Counted from the stretch's first letter, positions 33,546-46,620 are shown. The stretch: DNA of 64,000 bases from Linyphia triangularis (GCA_963978545.1 OZ021723.1:99170002-99234001), one strand, 5' to 3'. The notes: generated by a model from the sequence alone, not told the origin. Program-made: numbers and translations.

Positions 33546-34900
33546 TTCACATACACCTTAAAAAAAAAAAAAGAATGAAATTAAGTTTTATTTTGACCAA
33601 AAAGAAAACAATCTAATAACGTATGGAATATCTGCCATGTATTGTCTTTCGTTATTTGCGAAAAATCTAATTAGTATTTTGATTATTTTATTCCCCTCTA
33701 TCTCAGTAAGCATATCTACAAAGTTAAATAAAGATGCGTTCCTTTCTACATGCTGCAGCTCTGCTCTTAATAGCGTCAGTTTAAGACAGTACTATACGCG
33801 CCTGTAGTGTTGTTTGTGCAGCTAAATTGAAGCGTTATAAAAACAACTCCCATCCGTCAGCGGATAACGGATGCCCCTGCTAAAAGCTTGTATGTTTTGT
33901 CGTTGACCTATCGGCTTCTGCTTCGTCCCCCATTCCAATAGATAAATGACCCCTAACGTGGGATGCATTCGCCTTAAACTTGGACGACATCCAGAGTAGT
34001 GCTGTTTTATGTAAACATTTTATCTTCCGGGAAGCACCCAACATCGTTTGTCTGAATTTTCTTCTTTTTTTACCCCCCCCCCCCCGTGTCTCTCTCTCTT
34101 AAAAGACGTTGCCAACTTTTGGGATTAAAGTTGAGGAGGGGGGGGGGGGGTATTGGATTATTTTGTGCTAGTGGGTAAGAATTCTTCACCCGATGTATTT
34201 CCCTTGGCGTCTTCTTAGGAGATTATGAGATGCAAACTGGAGATTTCATCCCGCCTTTAAAGTGTCTTGTCAAAACTTTTCTTCGGTTTGTTTATTATAT
34301 TTTGTGATGAATTAGGTTGGAAATTTTCCCAAGGTTTGCAACTTCTCTCTGTAGTGCAATTTAAGTTGTAGGGAAAAAAAAAAGTATTCGCTAGGAGAAG
34401 GATGGTGAATGCTTGTATGTAAATTATTTGCTTATTCAATGGCATCTTTGTCGTACATTCAGTTATGTGGCATTTGGTTTGCAGAAACTTCTACAAAAGG
34501 ATGAGTTATTGTAGAAACTTAAAATTGTGAGGGCTAAATTTACAGGTTTCTCAAATTGAATCAATATGAAATTAGTTTTACCCAAGGCCTGATCATGACA
34601 AGTTGGGGCCCAAGGCCCGGACGCTTTTAGGTGCCCCTTCATCAAATGAGAGATTTATTGGAAATGAGCTTGACTCGTTGCCAAGTGAATTAACATTAAA
34701 TATAAAAAAAGTTGATAAATTAATGTCAATATATTGTCTTCTTACAGTTTTTTTTCTTTTCTTTTCCATCATAAATAAAGAAACAAATTTCAAATAATCA
34801 AATTTATAAATCAAAACAGGTAAAACTTTACAATGCAGCATTGTATTTCGCGATCACAATGTGTAGTAATATGCGTGACAACAATATCTGCTTCGTTATT
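33546..34900. other. Stretch with paired C- and G-runs, no gene
   Basis: A C-run at about 34073-34085 and a G-run at about 34138-34150, some 50 bp apart, could pair as a hairpin or form quadruplex structures. Open frames at 34593-34841 and 34603-34797 lie on opposite strands. No repeat recognised. Confidence 0.45.
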
Positions 34901-34913
34901 CACAACTTCAAAG

Positions 34914-35093
34914 CGCCGACCAAACGGTATAGTGGTTAGCGTGCTAGCTTCTAGACCGCGAGGTTGCGGGTTCCGAGTCCCGTGTTTGGCATTGGTGTTT
35001 GTAAATGTATGTTGGCTTGTCTAATGACGAATGTTTCGGCGCATTATAGCCCTCGTGTTGCTGACGGCGCCAGATAATCTGAAAACAACCAAC
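34914..35093 (+). repeat. SINE-1 (copy c)
   Basis: CGCCGACCAAACGG to GAAAACAACCAAC. 13-bp target duplication CACAACTTCAAAG at 34901-34913 and 35094-35106. The pseudo-anticodon region reads TTCTAGACCGCGAGG. Confidence 0.93.
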
Positions 35094-35106
35094 CACAACT
35101 TCAAAG

Positions 35107-36391
35107 CCGACATTTGCTGATCTCGCAATTAATTTGTCAAGACTTCTCTTTTAATATTTCTTCGATAAATATTGTTTTTTTTTACGCTTTTAAATGAGGG
35201 TTTGATGCATTTGAATAAATACACTCTGGGATACTAAAGACGGTTCAAGATCAATACAAAATCATTTTTATGTAAAAATTCTTTTATACAGATTTTTACA
35301 ATCACAAAATACAACAAAATTTACAAACAATATTCACAAAAAGAAGGAAGAGTTATAGGTTTACAGCCAATTTCGGAGCCTCCTAAAATCATGCGCCCGA
35401 GCCTTGTGGGCCTAAGCGATGATCAGGGTCTGGTTTTACTACATTGTTTCAGCTTTTGTTAACGCAAAATTGGCATTGAACTTTCGATTAACCTATCAAT
35501 CCATCTTTATAAACCTTTTGACCTCGCAACGTACGGGTAAATAAAATATTTCAAATATTCCAAACATGCGATTCCATTCGACAATCGTAGCTTCAATTAT
35601 TTCTTTTCTCATTTAAAAAAAAAAAAAAAAAAAAAAAATTTTTTTAGTAGTCAAGGCGCCATTGTTTTATTACTACACCGACTCATCACCCTTCCCTTTT
35701 ATTTTAGCCCAAGTTGCGATGCTTTATGTTGTTCTCCACACGCGTCACATTCGTTCAATCCGCTTGAAGAAATCAGTCATAGCAAAATATATGCCGGCGC
35801 CAAGCCCTACTGTGCGTCCGAATCGAAAAGATATCCAGCTTTTTTTTTTATTCCTACCCCCCCCCCCCACCCCTTTTTCCATTTATTGAAGAGATGGGGG
35901 GGGGGGGGGACTTAATTCATTTGCAAATTGAAACCGGTTCTCTCTATTCATTACCCAACCCTGTTAAACGTGACAGCAATACTCCTCCTCTAAATAAGAA
36001 TACGTCCTTCTCCATTTAAGTTACAGGCCCGTCCTTATTTAATGGCAGTCGTAAAAATGTTTAAAAAAAAGGACGGGAGTCCCCCTACTTGGTCCCGTCC
36101 AATTACCGATGCGTGTGCCGCAGTACTAAAAACGGAAAGATGATTCTCCAGATATATATGCTGCTGATTCTCGTGTGTCTTTTCTCTTGTGGAAACGAGA
36201 CCCCCATGTGAATTCGATTTGCGTGTCCAAAGGGAGAGAGACTGCTGGTTACGTGATTGGAGTGGGCTGTGTTTCGAGCGGACGTTCATGAATAGCGTGT
36301 TCGAGACGGACGACTTTCTTTTTGTAGGTGCATTGGAATGTGTTCGGACACATTTTTCAAATTATGTGGACATTTAAATCCGAATTCGTTA
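35107..36391. other. Stretch with homopolymers, no gene
   Basis: A-run then T-run at 35614-35645, and a C-run (about 35856) followed by a G-run (about 35896-35909), the second such facing pair in the window. The balanced-GC part at 36000-36380 has opposite-strand open frames (36035-36289, 36189-36377) without motifs. Confidence 0.45.
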
Positions 36392-36393
36392 TA

Positions 36394-37049
36394 GTCCGAG
36401 AGGCGACTGTAATTTTTGGACCCCCATCATTCTGAATTTTTTTTATAGAAATTGGAGAAAAGTGAGTAGATTACGAATTCACTGGTCTGCCGCTGCAAAA
36501 ATGGCCGAAACTGATCAAAAATCGACTTGGAATGAGTTGAATTAAAATCCGATTGCCAAATATGTCATAACTTGCCAAAAATAGAACAAATTTATTCGTC
36601 TGGCAACCCACTTTATTTTTGATTTTCAATTAGAAAAAGCGCAAACGATTTCTGATCTTTGGCTCGGAAAACTTATATCTTTTAAAAGTAAGCCAAATTG
36701 GCGACATCAGTTACGTCATAAGTGACGTAATATTTTTTGCCAACTTGGCTCCCTTTTAATAGATGCAAGTAGACAGTCGCCAGATATCTGAATCGTCTGC
36801 AACCTTCTTAATTGAAAATTAAAGAGTGAGGGTTACCAAATAAAAAAAAAATTCTCATTATTTGGCAAGTTATGGCTCATTTGGCAATTGGATTTAGTTC
36901 AACTTATTAAAAGTCGATTTTTGACCAGTTTCGGCCATTTTTGCCACGGCAGACCAGTGGATTCGTAATCTACTCACTTTTCTCTAATTTCTATAAAAAA
37001 TTCAAAATGATGTTCGATGGGATCCAAAAATTGCAGTCGCCTCTCAGTC
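36394..37049 (-). mobile_element. Family A MITE (copy 5)
   Basis: 656 bp, GTCCGAGAGGCGACTG to CAGTCGCCTCTCAGTC, with TA on both sides. Orientation is opposite to A1/A3/A6, because the GTCCGAGAGG end comes first. The core has ACATCAGTTACGTCATAAGT and GACGTAATATTTTTTGCC. Confidence 0.92.
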
Positions 37050-37154
37050 TATTAGTATATAGTACACGAGGGAAGGAAAAAAAAAACTATATTATAAAAA
37101 CGATTTTATAGACTAGAATGTGCGACATAAAAACGATATATTCACTTGTAATAT

Positions 37155-37568
37155 CAGAGTGGCCACAGAACCGGGAAAACCTGGAAATGTCAGGGAGCTT
37201 TCTGATTCTGGAAAAAATCAGGGAACTTTCTAAAAATTTCATGAAAATCGGGGAAATTTTGTATTGTTTAAATCACGTTCATCCATATTTTGGCGTTATT
37301 TGCATGGAGATTTGTAGTGGTAAGCCATTAGAAGTTTAATGTTACGGAATAATTTAAACTTTTCATACCAGCGAAACTGTTTTTTAAAATAATTGCATAT
37401 TATCTCTTTAGCATACATGTTCTATTTGATTAGGGTGTCTTAGACATCTGAAAACCTAAGAAAATTGGAGAAATTTGAAAAAAGTTTGCCCTAAAATCAG
37501 GGAACTTTTTAGAAATCTGTCAGGGAATTATCAGGGAACTTTTTGTCCTAAATTTTGCGGCCGCCCTG
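37155..37568 (+). mobile_element. Family G element (copy 2)
   Basis: 414 bp, CAGAGTGGCCACAGAACC to TTTTGCGGCCGCCCTG. 5-bp target duplication AATAT at 37150-37154 and 37569-37573. Iterated TCAGGGAA phrases in both halves. Confidence 0.9.
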
Positions 37569-37569
37569 A

Positions 37570-39369
37570 ATATTCTATTCACTTTACACATGGTGTAGTA
37601 TTTGTGTACAATATAATTTTTATGCTTTTCGAATTTGGAATGGTTTCTTACCATGGAGCAGAATGTGCCCGCTTTGAGCACCCTTTTACGCTAGAACTTC
37701 TCGTTGCTCACGTGCAGGAATACTAAGCAATCTCTCAGGCCATATTTGTTTCTGTTAACGCCGTGGTGATCTCTCCTGTCAATGGGTCGCTCGATTTCCT
37801 AAGAAATATTTCGGCTTTTGTGTTTATTGTTTTACTGTTGTTCCTTAAAGGGACATTAGGCAATGACATTGACAGATATTTACTCTAAACACCATTTATA
37901 TGTCTTCGAAGACAATACTCATTATCTTGATATGTCAAATACTGTCCATCACAGTGTCGATAGATACCTCGCCATTGTTTCTTTTAATATTGTAACAAGA
38001 CATTATATGCAATGACAATATGCAAGACATTATTACAAATGAGAAAATGAATTTTGGAAACGCTTTTTGTGACATAAGACGGGCCATTCTTGAAGAGGAA
38101 TTAGATCTTTAAAATTAGAGTCTACGAAGCAATATATTGACGTCCTCTATAAGCATTTACTTATTTGTAGACAAGTTCCTTACCAAAACACGTTGCTACA
38201 CTATCTCAGCATTTGATCAATTACATCCTCTTCTGGACAATCATTTCAAGGAAGACTAGACTATGTTCTGAATGGATATTTAAATACGTCTGGTTAGTGT
38301 CTAGACTTGACCGAGAGACAGTAGCAATTTTCTTTCTAAATTGTGAACTAATAGTTTGCTTAGACGTGTTGAAATGTTTTAAACTGTAACTGTGCTATAT
38401 TTTGATTTATTGGTCAGTACGTATGATGCATTTTTATAAGAATCAGTATGAAAGCAAAATATTTTAGGTCCTTTTTTTTTTTTTTTTTTTTTTTTTTCTC
38501 CAAGTTTAACAAAGTTTCCTGTGCACATTCAAGAAAATTATTCGTTCTCAACATTAGACACACACGAAAACCTTAAATAACAATTAATTAAACATAACCC
38601 TCTTATGGTTTTGGATTGCTAAGTAGACTAAAATTTATATTAATGAAAGTTGTGGATATATCAATTAGGGATAAAGCCTTGGTAAAATTGGCGTGGACTG
38701 GTTCTATTTTGAATAAATGGTTTAGAAATAAAGAGAACATACAATACCTTCTTACTGTTTGATGAGGAAAAGTAGTTATTTACACGAGGACATTAGAAGC
38801 CGAGGTTTTTTTTTTCTTCTATTTGTTTATATGGATATTCGCCATTTTGTGGGCCTGATAAGAACACTTAACATTTTATGTGACTAAACTTAGACGGTGA
38901 CTGTCTTTTGGAATTTTGTGGGGCCTAATGCAAAAAAAGAAAGACAAAACATAAGATTTCAAATCGAATACCGCGGCGCAGATTTTTAATGCCGTCTGCG
39001 TGACGCCAAATACAAATGAGACCATTTATGGAGAGAGAGGGGGCGTAAAAAGTGTGTCCCTGGAAACGTGCCGAACGGACTCCGGGTGGCTTTAAATCCC
39101 ATTTCGCATATGACATCGATGGGAAAGAAGGATGGGATATGTGCATGTGATGCATGGGCCACAACCGTCATAAAAATCCCCCGGAATATGATGTACGCAC
39201 ACCCCAGAACGACCGGAAATAAAGAATGACATTAAAGCCATCTCCCGGATAGACTAGGGATGGAAGAGGAAGGGTGATTCGTATCGTAACATCCGTTTAC
39301 CCATCGCGAAATGACGTCATGAGAGGGGCTTTTTGAAGGAAAATAAACAGATTCGGATAACTTGGAAAG
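37570..39369. other. Single-copy stretch, no gene
   Basis: 1.8 kb without recognised repeats apart from a long T-run (about 38471-38499). Some balanced-GC sequence at 38940-39290 with overlapping minus-strand frames (38925-39171) that look like chance. Confidence 0.45.
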
Positions 39370-39381
39370 ACTGAGGAAAAG

Positions 39382-39564
39382 ACCGACCAAACGGTATAGT
39401 GGTTAGCGTGCTAGCTTCTACCGCGAAGATTGCGGGTTCGAGTTCCGTGTTAGGCATGGGTGTTTGTAAATGTATGTTGGCTTGTCTAATGACGAATGTT
39501 TCTGCGCATTATAGCCCTCGTGTTGCTGACGGCGCCAGATAATCTGAAAACAACCAACCAACCA
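39382..39564 (+). repeat. SINE-1 (copy d)
   Basis: Starts GACCGACCAAACGGTATAG. B-box-like GCGGGTTCGAGTTCCG. The tail is CAACCAACCAACCAA. Target duplication ACTGAGGAAAAG (39370-39381) and ACTGAAGAAAAG (39565-39576), one mismatch. Confidence 0.92.
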
Positions 39565-39576
39565 ACTGAAGAAAAG

Positions 39577-40095
39577 TCAGGACTTGGAAAGAACCATATC
39601 TGTCAAAAACAATCTTATTAAAGTGTTTTTGTGCATATGATTACAGACATTGATGAGTGATATAAGGTGCGAATCTTGAGTGACGTTTGAAATCATTTGT
39701 TTTATTTGGCACTCTGACTTTTCTTGTCAGAGATGCTGGCTTAGTAACAAAAATGTTCATTGTCTTGAAGTCTACGGGTGGCTGTATCCCCTGTGTCTTT
39801 GAGCGTTATTTTGCAGAAGATGGTCGTCAAGCGTGTAAACAACCATATTTCTAACTACTTTGTTCATGTTTTGGCTAAAAAAATCAATCTTATTTGGGGA
39901 TGTAAGTTGAGGGTTCTGACTGCTGTCTTTGACCACCTAATGAAGTGTGCTGGTGTTTGGCTCCTGGGAGGACTAACCTAAGGGATTTTGGGAAGACTTT
40001 CTTTAAGGACGTTAGTCTAGCGTGCAATTTTGTTCAGCAAATATACAAGCTGCTCAACTACTTTAAATGGCCTGTGTTTGCAAGAAGTAATCAAT
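39577..40095. other. Stretch with no gene seen
   Basis: Two short overlapping plus frames (39778-39981, 39945-40130) of mixed composition without recognised motifs. No repeat recognised. Confidence 0.35.
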
Positions 40096-40159
40096 CTCCA
40101 GTCCATCTTGCCTACCAGTTACAGTCTTAATTGTAACTGGTAGGCAAGATGGACTGGAG
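40096..40159. repeat. Perfect 28-bp hairpin
   Basis: Left arm 40096-40123 begins CTCCAGTCCATCTTGCC and right arm 40132-40159 is its exact reverse complement; the loop is the 8 bases GTCTTAAT. No mismatch in 28 pairs. It has no TA or other duplication that I can see, and no second copy in the window. Confidence 0.95.
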
Positions 40160-40810
40160 TTAATAGTTTTTAATTGTTGAAATCCTTAAAATTGTTTAAC
40201 ATGATAATTCAAGTTCAATCTTTGACCTATCCCCTCTCAAATCGGAAGAAACGAAAGTTATGAGGTACCTATCTCTTCTCTTTTAGCCTTGTGCCACTTT
40301 TGCCTTTTAGTGAGTGAGTTGGGGAGATATTAATGCTCGGAATGGGTTATGTGTACAGATGTACTACTTCCCCCCAATCAGGATAAGTGCAATTTGCCGC
40401 CCCCTAGACGATGGACATGTTTTGTGGGGGGTTTGTCATTCGTCGCCCCCCCCCCCTTTTTTTTTTATTTCGCTCGCTTCTGTGGGTGAGGGAGGAGGTT
40501 AAAGGTTGCTTCCTGAAGACAAGCATTCTACTGCTTAACCCTTAAGTGGTTCGTCTTCATCAAGGGATCCCTTGGGTGCGGAGATCAATCTCTCCCGGGG
40601 AGTGTGGGCGCTTAGATGGATGGAGTTGTGGCGGGGAAATGTTTGAAATAGCCGATCTCTTAATTATACTGAAAAGGAATACAGTGGCGCTGTCTCAGCT
40701 CTTCTATAACTTTTTGGCTGAAAGCTCGTGGATGATTTCAGTAGAGAAGTAACTGTGTTCTCTAATAAGCAGACTGATGAAACTGTAGTACCCTCATAAC
40801 ATGAAGAGCA
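40160..40810. other. Stretch with no gene seen
   Basis: A C-run and T-run at about 40446-40466 and a GC-richer block (40540-40640). Open frames 40314-40502 and 40546-40752 lack motifs. Confidence 0.4.
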
Positions 40811-41010
40811 AGATTCCCACGGTCCTTGAAATTTATTTTTTTTTATGAAATTTGATCCTTGAAAATCCTTAAATTTTTAAGTGACCACCGATAATCTCAA
40901 CCTCCGTTTTGTATTTTTATGTCAAAAGTTTGTAATTTTATGGTCTTTGGATGTTTTCAAAAAGGTCCTTGAATTTTTATTTTTTATTTTGATAAGAGTG
41001 AGAACCCTGA
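40811..41010 (+). mobile_element. Family E element (copy 4), short
   Basis: AGATTCCCACGGTCCTTGAA at the start and GAGTGAGAACCCTG at the end, with GATCCTTGAAAATCCTTAAA and GGTCCTTGAATTTTT between. About 200 bp, an internally deleted relative of E1-E3. Confidence 0.75.
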
Positions 41011-42738
41011 AAGATCTTAAGTATTTTAACTGGTTCACCCTTCGGAAATTTTTCTGTGTGATTGAAAGATCAAGTAAAATCGCGAATTTCAGTGAAATAT
41101 GTAGTAGGCTTGATTCCAATTGCAAAAGGTGGGTTTTGATGAAACATTACCTTATATATAAAAAATTATTAATATAACTACTTTTAGGCATTTTATTATT
41201 AACCAAACATTTTATTATTTAAGTACCAAGACACTTATTGCGCGATATATTTCCTTTTACTTGTTTTTTGTGAAGTTGTGCAATTTATTATTATTATTAT
41301 ATTAGCACGAGTTAAAATATCAGACGAAATTATTCGACGCAAACAGGTGAAACGAAAACAACTTCTATTATCACAGACTTGGTGAGTTCCTCCAGCTTAA
41401 CGAATCGTACTGAACTTTTTACATTCTAAACTTTAGCTATTACCACACGGCAATCATAAATATGTGTAAATCTTTGAGGCTTGTGCAATGACACACCGTT
41501 TATAGATGAAACTTTTATTTTTGCTAAGGAAGAACGCTACGTTTGTTGTGTGTACTCGCTGTGTTTGAGGATTAGGTACGGTAAAAGACGTCTAAGTATG
41601 AATTCTGTTGTGAAAAATCGAATAGACTTTTAAAATGTAGATAGAATGAACTCAATATCTGAGGTAACACCATAAAATATTTTAATGTAGAACTTCTCTT
41701 TTGGAGATGAAAAATTCATTCTTTAAAAAAAATTTAATTATTGCAGTAAGAGCAAAGAAGGTTGCCTTACAGAAACGAATATTTTTACTAACAAATTTTA
41801 CAGAGCTCCAATATCTACCGAAATATAAGTGTAATAAAAAACATCCAGTTATTTTGCTCTTCGAATTCTGTTAATAATCTTTTATTATTGTTGATAAACC
41901 TGTAATAAAAATAATATAATAAAAATTAATGTATTTTAAAGTAATACTTCATCTGATACTATGACACGGGCAGATAGAAATTGTTGGTAATATTTCAAAG
42001 GTTATTTTACCTTTATGGGTTAAAATTGTGAGAACAAGTAAATATATACGGCATTGTATGCCAGCGCACGATTTCAGCCCATTATTTCCAGGGCACATTC
42101 GGGATTTGAGCGATCAGACTTGGAGAGGTGGAATTCGTGCCGATTTCTCCCGAGATATTCCAACTATGGCTCACTCGCGCTTTAAGTTAGTCCTTGATTG
42201 TTATGATGCTATTCAGGGGGGCAACTGACTCTGAATCATTGCCCTTCTTAAACGTTTCTCAGTCGATTAAGTGGTTGGGGTATTGTGCGTAAGATATCGC
42301 CTTCTGAGCATCGTCTGTTGCGATACGAGAAATAATTTTGAAATGCGAGGTGCATTGTGGAAGATAGCGAATCTAATTGCGAGAGTTATTTATTTGGTCA
42401 CGATTTGTTCGGCTGAGGTTCGAGATGATTCCTTTTAGTGTCTGGCAGTGAAATAAGATTGGGAGTTATGCGTGTTTTGTTTGTCTTTTAATGTATCATT
42501 GATACTGTCTTATTTCTTAATCATGAAAAGGTATATCTTACAATAAAGTAAATCGGTAAGTACATCTCTTGTCAGTTAGCCTTTACATTTAATCCTGTAA
42601 TATTTTTCTGCCTTACAATTGCCTTTAGAAATCTTCAATTTCAATAATGGAGCGAAACCTGACGACAACTCTGACAGGTGTTCTCTTGTTGAATTTTGCA
42701 CGTGCTGGGTAAATTAAAAAAGAAGTTCTAGTTCATAG

Positions 42739-42769
<31 letters not shown>

Positions 42770-44724
42770 ACATTTTATTGATGAGGTTTTCTTCCCCAAT
42801 ATATACTTTTTTGCGAAATAATTTTCTAAAACGTCCTTTAGCTTGAAACCTCCTTAGAGAGATTTATATAAAGGTAGAGCGATGCTGCCGAAATAGGTAT
42901 TAATTTTAGTTTGCGGGCCGAGTTGCCACTTAGTTAACCCGATGATAGTATTTCCTTGCTTAGCGCAATTGTTATTTTCAATGGCAACCGTCTATTTTTG
43001 CTTTTGTGTATTCCTTTCCGAAGAGTCCTTTAAGGGACCTAAATTTCTCCTATACATACCTCTGGTAAAACCAAAACGGGACAGTTAAAATCCATAGCCT
43101 TAACTAACGCAAATCAATAACAATTGCTTTACAATGAAGACCAGCCATGTAAGCTGCGACAATCATCTGCCTCGCAATCTTCTCGTCAAGACGAACAGCA
43201 CCAAAACATCTCAACCCCCGCTCATAACAGAGTAACGAAGGAGGCAGACGAGACAATAATTAAAGTCCTACCACCCCCAACAAAAGATTCCGGTAAACGA
43301 ACGCAATTTAAAGGGAGCTGAGCGCTCATTAGTCGAGACATTTTCCAGCTCGGGTCATGTTTCACAATTACTGCCGCTGCTGCCATCAGTAGACGCAAAA
43401 TTCCGTCCGTAAAAATATAAAAAAAAAAAAAAAATTCCACCTTCCGTAACAATGCGTCCGGTTAGAGACGAGTGTTGAGGATTATAAAGATGGGAAGTTG
43501 TAGCTCGTCCTTATGAGTTTCTTGACAAAGGAAAGATGCCGTAATAACAAGTGCATGTTTTGACTGGATTCCTTTTTTTTTTTTTTTATTATAATGCGAT
43601 TACTGTCTGATTTTAAGGGTCGTGTGGGTGCGATTGTTAAGAGAAGAAAAATGAAGGTTGCGCTTTAAGAAAGAGTTTTCAGTTTTTGACTGTTTGGAGT
43701 TAACACAGCAGCAGGTTCGTTATCATTATATCTATTCATTCTTACCAGAAAGCTACCGTGTCTTTTTCATCGGACTTCTAGACATGTTTTAAAAGAATCC
43801 CAAAGCGTCTTGCCAGCACTAACGTAATCACTGATTATATTTCACTCAAACTTTTATGTTCCTGTAATTTAGTGTCGCAGAGTTCTGTAATCACGATAAA
43901 AGACTTGCTCTAGAGACAAGGTTACATATGCAGAATACGAGGTTTAAGCTATATTGCAATCTTCGAAAATTAGTTGTCTCTTAATTAAGTTAATCGATTT
44001 ATTAAGCAACCGTAATATGAACAGATGTCCGTCGTGTATCTTTCATGTGGCATGTCCGGTATCTTCTTACAGTATCGACATCATATTTCTCAAGAATCTT
44101 GATGTTGTTCTTGGGGTAGCATGCTTTTAATAATGTAGCGTCTCCTAGTAAGACAATTTCTTCATTCTAACTTATCCATCTTACCAACACCACGGTGTTC
44201 GCATATTTCGGGGGTGGTTTTTCTCTTAAAACTTTGTATTTATTAAAGTATTCAACGTTAAAAAAGTTACATTAGAAAGTTTATCGTATAGCCTTTGTAC
44301 AATAATTACAGCTGAAATAAAAAATTATGCCTTTTATACCGCAACAATATGCCGAAATTTGACAAATCTTCGGACTTTTTACCCAAATTTTGAGAGAATT
44401 GCCTTATTGCCAGTTATCTTTCCTTGTGCAGCCAATACCTCTTTCATAACATGGAACACGCCAAATCCGCGTATCTATTAGCTGCCATGTAGCCCTTTAT
44501 CCCACGGAAGTAATAATCTGCTAAATATGCGCTTTCATATCCATGCAAATGGGAAATCTCATCCCTTGTTTTTAATTCTTCCACGGTTATAACAATGAAA
44601 ATACTTTTTTTATGACATCGCGCCCTTTTAATTACGAGAGCAGCAAAAAAAAATTGATAAATTTCGATTAAAACGAGAGAAAGGTTAATTACGTCAGATC
44701 CAGACAAAGGGACGGAAAGGACGT

Positions 44725-44764
<40 letters not shown>

Positions 44765-45087
44765 ATTGTGATTATTATTGTAGACATGATAGGACCGCCG
44801 CCGGGTATGACGGCTTAATTACGAAATTGCTTTCGATGCGCTATTCATCGTGTTATTGACGCGTTTCATATTTACGTCCCTCTTCCCAGCTTTTATAATG
44901 TGTTCGCCTATTGTGTGAGGTATTATGGTAGGGGATGGGGGCTTCTACTGAATTGAAAGGTATTTAAGAGAGGGTTTATTAAACTGACCGTCTTTTGTCT
45001 TTTTTTTCGGAGGCGGTGTTGGAAGGGTTTGTGTATTAAAATGGCGTTTCGTGTATGGAATGTATTTTTTTTTATTAAATCCTTTTA
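41011..45087. other. Largest stretch with no recognised repeat
   Basis: About 4 kb. The blocks 42040-42240 and 43120-43330 have balanced composition and open plus frames (42028-42228; 43124-43321, rich in S, Q, T and K), but no motif, splice context or homolog I recognise. T-runs at about 42739-42765 and 44729-44760. This is where a real but unrecognised exon, or a conserved non-coding element, would be easiest to hide. Confidence 0.4.
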
Positions 45088-46167
45088 GACTGAGAGGCGA
45101 CTGCTATTTTTGGACCCCATCGAACATCATTCTAAATTAGGAGAAAAGTGAGTAGTTTACGAATCCACTGGTCTGTCGCGGCAAAAATGGCCGAAACTGG
45201 TCAAAAATTGACTTTTAATAAGTTGAATTAAATCCAATTGCCAAATGCGCCATAACTTGCCAAATAATGAGTATTTTTTTTTATTATTTTTGGTAACCCT
45301 CACTCTTTAATTTTCAATTAAGAAGGTTGCAGACGATTGGGATATGTGGCTATGGCTACAGACGCTGTTACTTGAATATTTCACAAATGCGCCAAATTGG
45401 CAATAAACATTACGTCACTGATGACGTAACTGATGCCTCCAATTTGTCTTACTTTTAAAAGATACAGTAAAACCCCGATTATCCGAGACCCGGTTATCCG
45501 ATTTTCCTCTTTAACCGAACCAGATAATATTTCTTTTACCCCTGATATTTTCCTTTGTCAAAACTAGTACCGAAAAAAATTGGTACTTGATCTCTCAAAC
45601 ACTCAAGAAAACAAAATGTTTACAATCCTTTTCATTGTATGACACTGCTCCTCCTATCGCGTCGCTCAAGGTCTTAAGGCTTAAGTAAGAGAACTCTTTA
45701 AGCATTACTATATATTATTAATTGCGTGTGGTTTACCTATAGTATAACATTTGTACTTGTCAAAACATACATTTAAACCGATTCGATTTATTTTATTTTT
45801 TAATTTTCGCTTTAACCGATTTTTTCGGTTATCCGAGTTGGTCTTGGTCCACATTAACTCGGATAATCAGGAATCTACTGTAGAAGTTTTCCGAGTCAGA
45901 GATCAGAAATCGTTTGCACTTTTTCTCATTGAAAATCAAAATGCAGTGGGTTGCCAGACGAAAAAGTTTGTTATCTTTTTGGCAAGTTATGACATATTTG
46001 GCAATGGGATTTTAGTTCATTTAATTCAAAGTCGATTTTTGATCAGTTTCGGCCATTTTTGCCACGGCTAACTAGTAGATTCGTAATCTACTCACTTTTA
46101 TCCAATTTCTATAAAATATTCAGAATGATGTTCGATGGGGTCCAAAAATTGCAGTTGCCCCTCGGAC
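45088..46167 (+). mobile_element. Family A MITE (copy 6), split by a Tigger-like element
   Basis: GACTGAGAGGCGACTG to GTTGCCCCTCGGAC, TA on both sides. The core sequence AAAAGATACAAGTTTTCC of other copies is broken at its TA by the insert 45465-45880. Without it the element is about 662 bp, the normal family A length. Confidence 0.92.
45465..45880 (+). mobile_element. Pogo/Tigger-like MITE (copy 1)
   Basis: 416 bp. Starts CAGTAAAACCCCGATTATCC, ends CTCGGATAATCAGGAATCTACTG, with TA on both sides (45463-45464, 45881-45882). Inverted ends of the CAGTARAACCYCGATTATCC type are typical of pogo/Tigger elements. No transposase frame inside. The copy at 63.7 kb is the same family reversed. Confidence 0.88.
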
Positions 46168-46620
46168 TATTTAGATTAACTCCGATTTCGTGTGTTAGAA
46201 ATGTTAAAACCTCTGTGTAATTATAAATAAATTTCCCAGTTATTGTAATTTGTAAAACAAGAACTTCACACTTTCACAGCTATAATAGTTTTAAAAACAT
46301 AAGGATAAAATTATTAGCGATTAAAATAATCGTCCGAATAGTGTAAAACGGGGTGAATCGGAAACCTTTTCAACTTTCGAAGTAAAAGTCAGTTGTAATA
46401 ATATCGTTAACGAATTAATTTTCTGACTTTGAAACTTCGGTCATACCTCTTCTATGATGATCAAACCCAAAATGTTGGGAAAAACTTGCTTTGTATTTAT
46501 TTTGATTTTATTCATGCTGTTCCGATTATGTCTGATCTTATTTAGAGATTTGCAAGGTGAAAAACATAAGTAATAATGCATTGAAGTGAATTGGAACACA
46601 AGATTATCATAAAAATATGC
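46168..46620. other. Stretch with no gene seen
   Basis: AT-rich, no shared repeat, no long frame. Confidence 0.4.
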
